Shown one piece after another: positions 58,754 through 64,000 of a stretch of DNA of 64,000 nucleotides. The stretch lies in assembly GCA_045614505.1 (NCBI GenBank), contig JAZLDA010000007.1:1-64000 (forward strand). Reading direction: 5' to 3'. The position numbers and the translations under genes were made by a program. Position 1 is the first letter of the stretch, and each line of letters starts with the position of its first letter. Under the pieces are notes generated by a model that saw nothing but the letters and a program-made list of their open reading frames with translations, was not told the origin of the DNA and did not search any database. Source of the DNA: SIG607 sp045614505 (GTDB lineage Bacteria; Bacillota; Clostridia; Oscillospirales; Acutalibacteraceae).

Positions 58754-60958
58754 ATGAAAAGAATGCGAAAAATCATAAGCCTTGTGCTTTGCCTTTTGCT
58801 GATTCTCAGTGTTTGTTTTAATTCTACCGGTATCTTCGCTTCGGCTTTGTATAAGCGTCACGGTTACATAAATGACGACGCAGTAAATATCCGTTCGGGC
58901 GCAGGCACCGGAAATGAAAGCCTCGGAAGACTGGCTGTTAATACACCGGTACTTATTACCGGTGTGGGTTTTGACAGCAGCGGTGTGCGTTGGTATAAGC
59001 TTACCGCATATGCTGCGGGCGGTCAAATCGAAGGATATGTCCATGCTTCTTATGTTACCGTTACAGGTAGCGATAAAACCTACAGCGCGGTTGTAAATAA
59101 AACCACTACCGTAAGGTCTGCCCCCGGAACCTGGAACTCGGCAGTTATACAGATGACAAACGGAACAATGGTTACGGTTATCGGAAGCGAGGACGATGCC
59201 GACGGCGATATGTGGTATCATATTTCCTTTGTGAACGGCGGCACCACCGCTACTGGCTACATATACGAAACCTGCATTGATATTATTCCCGAGTACAAGG
59301 AAGACCCCGAATTTGAAAAGGCTCTTGACGACCAGGGCTTCCCCGACAGCTATAAGCCCTATCTTCGCAACCTTCATGCTCTTTACCCCGAGTGGGAGTT
59401 TGTTGCCAACCATCTGGAAATGAGCTGGGCTGAAGCAGTAGAGGGCGAGACCGCACTGGGTCGCTCGTTGGTATCTCCTTCGGCAAGCAAGGCTTGGAAG
59501 TCAATGGAGGAGAACGCCTACAACTGGAGTACGGGCGTTTGGAAAACCTTTGACTCGGGCGGTTGGGTACAGGCAGCCGACAGAGTCGTTGAATATTATC
59601 TTGACCCCAGAAATTTCCTTTCTTCTTCGGGCGTGTTCCAGTTTATTTCTATGGTATACCGTCCGGAGATACACACAAGAGAAAATGTTCAGGCGGCCGT
59701 TGAAGGCACATTTATGGAGGGTAAATTCCCCGAAGATACATACGAAACCTATGTTGATGTGCTGATGGCGGCAGCAGAGGAATCAGGAGTAAGTCCCATT
59801 TCTCTTGCTGCTATGATAGTGGTAGAACAGGGTTCTTCGGGCGGCGGAGGATGTATTTCCGGTAAAGTGTCCGGATATGAGGGCTATTATAATCACTATA
59901 ACATCCGCGCCTACAGAAGCGGAAGCTACAGCGCAGTTCAATACGGTCTTTTGTATGCCAAGGGCGGCGACGGAACAAAGAAAGCCTACTACCGTCCGTG
60001 GAATACAAGAACAAAGTCTATTATAGGCGGCGCCTGCTGGTATGACGATAATTATGTAGGGCGTGGACAGAATACCCTCTACTACAAAAAATTCAATGTT
60101 GTGTACAAACCTTATTTTACACACGAGTATATGACCAATGTTCAGGCAGCGGCGAGCGAAGCAAGTAGAACTGCCTCCGGATATAAAACCATTATGGATT
60201 CGCATCTGGTATTTAATATTCCTGTATATAAGAATATGCCGCAAACTGTAGCGCCCTACCCCACAAAAGAGGGCAGTAATGACTGCTATTTAAAGGATTT
60301 ATCGGTTAACAGCTACGATTTTACTCCCAGCTTTAATCGCTATACCAATGAATATGAGTTTATTGTTCCCGCTAATGAAAGCAGTGTTGTTGTAACTCCT
60401 CTTGCTTCAGACAGTGCGGCCACTGTCATAGGCGGCGGCACGGTAAATCTGAAATACGGAAGTAATGAGGTAGATATAAAGGTGGTAAGCACAAGCGGAC
60501 TGGAAAATATCTACACTCTTCATATTTACAGAGAAATTCCGGATGATGTAGAGCTTCAGTTTAATGCAAGCAATTACACCTTTGAGGGCACATACGTAAG
60601 CGGCATTAAAACCGGTACGATGTCGGAAGCCGTAATTGCCAATTTCAATATAATCGGCGGAAGCGCAAAAATCACAAATCCCGACGGCACTGCCGCTTTA
60701 GTTGCGGGAACAGGTGATATTATTGAAATAATGGACAATGACGGCAATATCAAATACACCTATTATCTTGTGGTGGAAAATGATATAAACGGCGACGGAA
60801 ATCTTTCCCTTGTGGATATTTCCTGGTTGCAGAGACATCTGGTTTATATACAGACGCTGGATGACGCCTCTGCCTTGGCGGCAGATTTAAACGCTGACGG
60901 ACGAATAAGCCTTGTTGACCTATCCAGACTTCAGAGAAAGCTACTCAAAATAGACTAA
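58754..60958 (+). CDS. Secreted N-acetylglucosaminidase with SH3b repeats and C-terminal dockerin
   Basis: A 734-residue exported protein from ATG 58754. Order: signal peptide (KIISLVLCLLLILSVCFNST); two SH3b domains (DDAVNIRSGAGTGNESLGRL; TVRSAPGTWNSAVIQM) for wall binding; a linker domain (YPEWEFVANHLEMSWAEAVE); a clostridial glucosaminidase domain with the likely catalytic Glu358 in AAMIVVEQGSSGGGGCISG followed by GYEGYYNHYNIRAY; a cadherin-like beta-sandwich (LKDLSVNSYDFTPSFNRYTN); and a type I dockerin with two Ca-binding repeats (INGDGNLSLVDISWLQRHL; DLNADGRISLVDLSRLQRKL). It would cut peptidoglycan glycan chains. The next gene encodes a cohesin-like membrane protein, a likely dock. Confidence 0.88.
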   Translation: MKRMRKIISLVLCLLLILSVCFNSTGIFASALYKRHGYINDDAVNIRSGAGTGNESLGRLAVNTPVLITGVGFDSSGVRWYKLTAYAAGGQIEGYVHASYVTVTGSDKTYSAVVNKTTTVRSAPGTWNSAVIQMTNGTMVTVIGSEDDADGDMWYHISFVNGGTTATGYIYETCIDIIPEYKEDPEFEKALDDQGFPDSYKPYLRNLHALYPEWEFVANHLEMSWAEAVEGETALGRSLVSPSASKAWKSMEENAYNWSTGVWKTFDSGGWVQAADRVVEYYLDPRNFLSSSGVFQFISMVYRPEIHTRENVQAAVEGTFMEGKFPEDTYETYVDVLMAAAEESGVSPISLAAMIVVEQGSSGGGGCISGKVSGYEGYYNHYNIRAYRSGSYSAVQYGLLYAKGGDGTKKAYYRPWNTRTKSIIGGACWYDDNYVGRGQNTLYYKKFNVVYKPYFTHEYMTNVQAAASEASRTASGYKTIMDSHLVFNIPVYKNMPQTVAPYPTKEGSNDCYLKDLSVNSYDFTPSFNRYTNEYEFIVPANESSVVVTPLASDSAATVIGGGTVNLKYGSNEVDIKVVSTSGLENIYTLHIYREIPDDVELQFNASNYTFEGTYVSGIKTGTMSEAVIANFNIIGGSAKITNPDGTAALVAGTGDIIEIMDNDGNIKYTYYLVVENDINGDGNLSLVDISWLQRHLVYIQTLDDASALAADLNADGRISLVDLSRLQRKLLKID

Positions 60959-60971
60959 GGAGAATAAGACT

Positions 60972-62414
60972 ATGAAAAATCTCTTTAAAAGAATCTGCCC
61001 TATTATTATGGCAATTGTACTGCTTTTTACAATTACGGCTGTAAATGTAAGCGCAATAGGCGGCACCAGCACCATAAGTTTAAGCAGTAAATCGCCCAAG
61101 GTGGGAGATACCCTCACCGTAAATGTGACCTATAAGCTTGACGGCGAGGCTCAGGCTGTCTCGGGTACGCTTACCTTTGACCCTTCTATGCTTAAATTTT
61201 TAAGTGCTAACTGTACTGCAAGCAGTACCGACTCTACTGCTTCGTTTGTGGCTACAGGAAATGATAAAACCTATTATATCAAAATAAATTTAGAGGTTAT
61301 TGCAGAAGGTGAGTCGGCAATAAAGGTTATCGACGGTGCTTGTTCCAGCAATGAGGAAGGTATTGTGGAAGGCTCTACGGTATTTGTAAAAACCAAGAAT
61401 GCCGTAACCAATGACGAAGATCAGGACATTAACGCTACCACAAGCGCGGCGCTCACCTCTATTACGGTTGCCGCAGGCCAGCTCACTCCTGCTTTTAATC
61501 AGAATGTCACACAGTATAAGGTTACAGTGCCCTACACTCAGACCGACGGTATTATTTCTTGTGAAAGTCTTGACCCCAACGCTACCATTACGGTAGAGGG
61601 CAATAGACAGCTTAAAGTGGGCAACAACACCCGCGTTATAGTGGTTAGAGCAAGCAACGGTCAGGTGAGAAAATATACCGTTACTTTTAACCGACTTGAC
61701 GAAAACGGAAATGATATCACTGCCCCTGCTTCCTCGGATATTAAGGTAACCGTTAATAATAAAGAGTATATAATCGGTCAGCAGGATGCTTTACTTTCTC
61801 CCCCTGCAGGATTTGTTCTTTCAACTACTCAGTATGGTGAAAACGAGGTTACAGCTTATAAAAATGCTTCGGGCAAAATCGTGCTTTTATATCTTCTCAC
61901 TGAAGACGGTGCAGGAAATTTCTTCCTCTATGGAAACGGAAAAATAAGCGATTTTAATTATATTACCTGCGGAGATAATACCTATATTATTAACGAAGCA
62001 ACAGAAGCGGCGCCTGACGGACTGTATAAAACCACATATGAATTAAACGGCAAAAAGGTATCCTGCTATAAGTATACTGATGAAGAACTTTCCGATTTTG
62101 TGGTTTTCTCAGCTATATCTCCCGACGGCAATACCGGTTTCTACAGCTTTGACGAGAGCGAAAACACCATACAGAGAATTGTGAAATTCGGCGCGCACGA
62201 AACCTCTGCTCCAAAGGATGTTACTGTAAACAAGTCCACAAAAACCGTAGTTGTTTCTCTTATATCCATTTTTGTGGTTCTTGTTATTGTTCTTATAATT
62301 GCTCTTGCTATCAAAGCGGGTAAAAAATCGGGTAAAAATATGAGAAGTATCTTTGATACCGATGAGGATGAATACGAAATGGAAGAAACCTCCGAAGACC
62401 CTGACGAGGATTAA
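60972..62414 (+). CDS. Membrane-anchored cohesin-like protein
   Basis: A 480-residue protein. Signal peptide (MAIVLLFTITAVNVSA region), then a cohesin-like beta domain at about 35-140 (STISLSSKSPKVGDTLTVNV, SGTLTFDPSMLKFLSA), a cadherin-like beta-sandwich (LTSITVAAGQLTPAFNQNVT), a second unassigned beta domain (YIIGQQDALLSPPAGFVLS), a membrane helix (VVVSLISIFVVLVIVLIIAL) and an acidic cytoplasmic tail. The cohesin family is the partner of dockerins; the gene directly upstream carries a dockerin. It lies 13 bases after that gene with its own ribosome site (AAGGAG). Binding between the two is inferred, not shown. Confidence 0.78.
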   Translation: MKNLFKRICPIIMAIVLLFTITAVNVSAIGGTSTISLSSKSPKVGDTLTVNVTYKLDGEAQAVSGTLTFDPSMLKFLSANCTASSTDSTASFVATGNDKTYYIKINLEVIAEGESAIKVIDGACSSNEEGIVEGSTVFVKTKNAVTNDEDQDINATTSAALTSITVAAGQLTPAFNQNVTQYKVTVPYTQTDGIISCESLDPNATITVEGNRQLKVGNNTRVIVVRASNGQVRKYTVTFNRLDENGNDITAPASSDIKVTVNNKEYIIGQQDALLSPPAGFVLSTTQYGENEVTAYKNASGKIVLLYLLTEDGAGNFFLYGNGKISDFNYITCGDNTYIINEATEAAPDGLYKTTYELNGKKVSCYKYTDEELSDFVVFSAISPDGNTGFYSFDESENTIQRIVKFGAHETSAPKDVTVNKSTKTVVVSLISIFVVLVIVLIIALAIKAGKKSGKNMRSIFDTDEDEYEMEETSEDPDED

Positions 62415-62430
62415 AATTTAAGTAATATAA

Positions 62431-62466
62431 AAAGGTTGCAGAATGAAAGTTCTGCAGCCTTTTTTA
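62431..62466 (+). terminator. Terminator after the cohesin-like gene
   Basis: AAAGGTTGCAGAA / TTCTGCAGCCTTT with a six-base loop and one G-U pair, then TTTTATTT. Confidence 0.88.
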
Positions 62467-62519
62467 TTTATCAATGTGTAGTATATGGAAATTTTTACAT
62501 AACAATATATATCCTTTGC

Positions 62520-62548
62520 TTGACACAAAAACCAAATGGTGATAAAAT
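62520..62548 (+). promoter_or_regulatory. Promoter of rny
   Basis: -35 TTGACA (62520-62525), 17-base spacer, -10 TAAAAT (62543-62548), giving a 5' leader of about 140 bases. Confidence 0.7.
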
Positions 62549-62554
62549 AATACG

Positions 62555-62693
62555 CAGTAGGTTACAATGGTGGAACAGTGTGCAATGGCGAAGCATACGG
62601 TAAGCTGTTGACTTTATACCGGGGTAAAAAGTGCGGCCTCGGCGAGGATTCTCAAATAAAACGCATTTTAATATATAGAAGGGAAAATTTAAT
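62555..62693 (+). promoter_or_regulatory. Structured 5' leader of rny
   Basis: The leader holds two nested helices: AACA (62574-62577) with TGTT (62606-62609), enclosing GTGTGC (62578-62583) with GCATAC (62593-62598), a 6-bp stem around an ATGGCG-containing loop. A short CCTC/GAGG hairpin (62637-62647) follows. No U-tract or known riboswitch core was recognised. It may be a cis-regulatory RNA or an RNase processing site. Confidence 0.4.
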
Positions 62694-64000
62694 ATGCCTT
62701 ATTTACCGTACATTATAGGCGGTGTTGTTGCAGTAGTCCTTGGCGTTATAGGCTTTTTTATCGGTATTTCATATAGACGCAAATCCGATGATAAGACTAT
62801 TGGCTCCGCAAAGGAGGAAGCTAAGCGTATACTGGGCGATGCCATGAAAAATGCCGAAACCAAGAAGAAAGAGCTTCTTGTTGAGGCAAAGGACGAAGTA
62901 CTTCGTCTTCGTCAGGAAAATGATAAAGAACTGAGAGAACGTCGCAGTGATATTCAGCGACAGGAGCACAGACTCCAGCAAAAAGAAGAGAACCTTGATA
63001 AAAAAATCGATAACCTTGAAGCTAAGGAAGAAAAACTTCAGAAGCGTGCAAAGGAAATTGATGAAAAGCTTGAAGAATGCGAGCGCATTAAAAAGAGCCA
63101 GATGGAGCTTCTTGAACGTATTTCAGGCTTCACTGTAGAACAGGCTAAAGAGCATCTCCTTTCCATGCTTGACGGTGAGCTTGCTCACGAAAAGGCTGTA
63201 CGCGTTCTTGAATTCGAACAGCATACCAAGGAAGAAGCCGATAAAATGGCAAGAGAGATTGTGGGTCATGCTATTCAGCGTTGCGCCGCAGACCACTCTT
63301 CCGAAATGACCGTTTCGGTTGTTGCTCTGCCAAATGATGAAATGAAGGGCAGAATTATCGGTAGAGAGGGTAGAAATATCCGCGCTCTCGAAACCGCTAC
63401 AGGTGTTGACCTTATTATTGATGATACTCCCGAAGCAATCACACTCAGCAGTTTTGACCCCATTCGCCGTGAAATTGCCCGTATTACCCTTGAGAAACTT
63501 ATTCTCGACGGTCGAATTCATCCGGCTCGCATTGAGGAAACTGTTGCAAAAGCCACTGCAGAGGTAGAAGCTACCATCAAGCAGGAGGGTGAGCGCGCTA
63601 TGATTGAATCTGGCGTACATAATCTCCACCCCGAGCTTGTCAAACTCTTAGGTAAGCTTCATTACCGTACCAGCTACGGACAGAACGTGCTTAATCACTC
63701 TATGGAGGTTTGCCATCTTTCAGGTCTTATTGCCGCTGAAATGGGCGCCGATGTTACTATGGCAAAGCGTGCCGGTCTTCTTCACGATATCGGTAAAGCT
63801 CTTGACCACGAGCAGGAGGGCTCTCACATTCAGCTCGGTGTTGAAGCCGCAAAGAAGTGCAGAGAGAGCGAGGGAGTTATCCACGCTATTCACGCTCACC
63901 ACGGTGAGGTTGAAGCTAAAACAGTTGTTGCTTGCATTGTGCAGGCCGCCGATGCTATTTCTGCCGCTCGTCCGGGAGCAAGAAGAGAGAATATTGAAAA
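62694..64000 (+). CDS. rny: Ribonuclease Y (3' end cut by window edge)
   Basis: The first about 435 residues of RNase Y, an endoribonuclease that starts bulk mRNA decay at the membrane in Firmicutes. ATG 62694 is preceded by GAAGGGAAAA. Order: membrane helix (YIIGGVVAVVLGVIGFFIGI), a long charged coiled coil, the KH domain (MKGRIIGREGRNIRALETAT) and the HD domain with the metal-binding LLHDIGKALDHE and HHGEVEAKTVV. The gene continues past base 64000; about 80 residues should be missing. Confidence 0.97.
   Translation, partial: MPYLPYIIGGVVAVVLGVIGFFIGISYRRKSDDKTIGSAKEEAKRILGDAMKNAETKKKELLVEAKDEVLRLRQENDKELRERRSDIQRQEHRLQQKEENLDKKIDNLEAKEEKLQKRAKEIDEKLEECERIKKSQMELLERISGFTVEQAKEHLLSMLDGELAHEKAVRVLEFEQHTKEEADKMAREIVGHAIQRCAADHSSEMTVSVVALPNDEMKGRIIGREGRNIRALETATGVDLIIDDTPEAITLSSFDPIRREIARITLEKLILDGRIHPARIEETVAKATAEVEATIKQEGERAMIESGVHNLHPELVKLLGKLHYRTSYGQNVLNHSMEVCHLSGLIAAEMGADVTMAKRAGLLHDIGKALDHEQEGSHIQLGVEAAKKCRESEGVIHAIHAHHGEVEAKTVVACIVQAADAISAARPGARRENIE

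Noticed and set aside
58754..62414. Cellulosome component cluster
   Set aside because: The dockerin is on a peptidoglycan hydrolase and no glycoside hydrolase for plant polysaccharides is present in the window.
62555..62693. Known riboswitch class (c-di-GMP, ZTP, T-box, THF) before rny
   Set aside because: None of the conserved core sequences of these classes could be matched; only simple helices are seen.

Overview
The window looks like the chromosome of an anaerobic, endospore-forming Clostridia member (Oscillospirales/gut type). Reasons seen in the sequence: low-to-medium GC with strong GGAGG ribosome sites and sigma-A promoters with 17-bp spacers, a spoVT gene, Gram-positive gene order (rimP-nusA-ylxR-ylxQ-infB-rbfA-nrnA; SRP RNA-dnaX-ebfC-recR), sortase B, an LCP protein, cohesin/dockerin modules and a complete glutamate-fermentation locus. 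Species cannot be told from the sequence alone.

Layout. 1-5640 (minus): translation/transcription operon rimP to nrnA, with a promoter and a leader hairpin that looks like a NusA-dependent attenuator; spoVT lies just upstream. 6351-9309 (plus): a TasA/SipW-like secretion module (two proteins with SipW-type signal peptides around an S26B signal peptidase) and a small Cys-rich protein. 9337-22531: one locus for the whole 3-methylaspartate route of glutamate fermentation. Glutamate mutase (glmS, glmL, glmE), methylaspartate ammonia-lyase (mal), a two-subunit mesaconase and a three-subunit citramalate lyase (citD/E/F type) take glutamate to ammonia, acetate and pyruvate. The divergent citC, a P-loop gene and a citX-citG fusion make and attach the lyase prosthetic group. 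A GntR regulator sits in the middle, and a shared TTATATAA / TATATAACAATT motif lies at its own promoter and at the glmS and citD promoters.

22819-34101: a single 3760-residue secreted protein made of three Pmp-like beta-helix modules, a two-HKD phospholipase-D-like domain and five LamG-like domains. Its leucine codon use differs from its neighbours. 34112-38407: an AraC-regulated, divergent operon of an AtuA-family protein, a DUF4387 protein and a second class-I fumarase-type hydro-lyase (pathway unknown). 38516-46820: housekeeping block (nadE, DUF896, recR, ebfC, dnaX, SRP RNA, Nudix, RING/zinc-ribbon membrane proteins, split TauE/SafE pair, lexA, rnhA, birA).

46973-49540: an SPPTG-sorted surface protein, sortase B and an LCP ligase. 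49570-55996: membrane protein, lipase-like hydrolase plus glycerol kinase, EamA exporter, GDPD phosphodiesterase and MFS transporter, suggesting recovery of glycerol from lipids. 56153-58614: ArsR-HMA-P1B ATPase metal efflux operon with a palindromic operator. 58754-62414: a secreted glucosaminidase ending in a dockerin, next to a membrane-anchored cohesin-like protein, a possible miniature cohesin-dockerin system for holding a wall hydrolase at the cell surface. 62694-end: RNase Y (cut by the window edge) behind a structured 5' leader. No tRNA, rRNA, CRISPR array, insertion sequence or phage gene was recognised.
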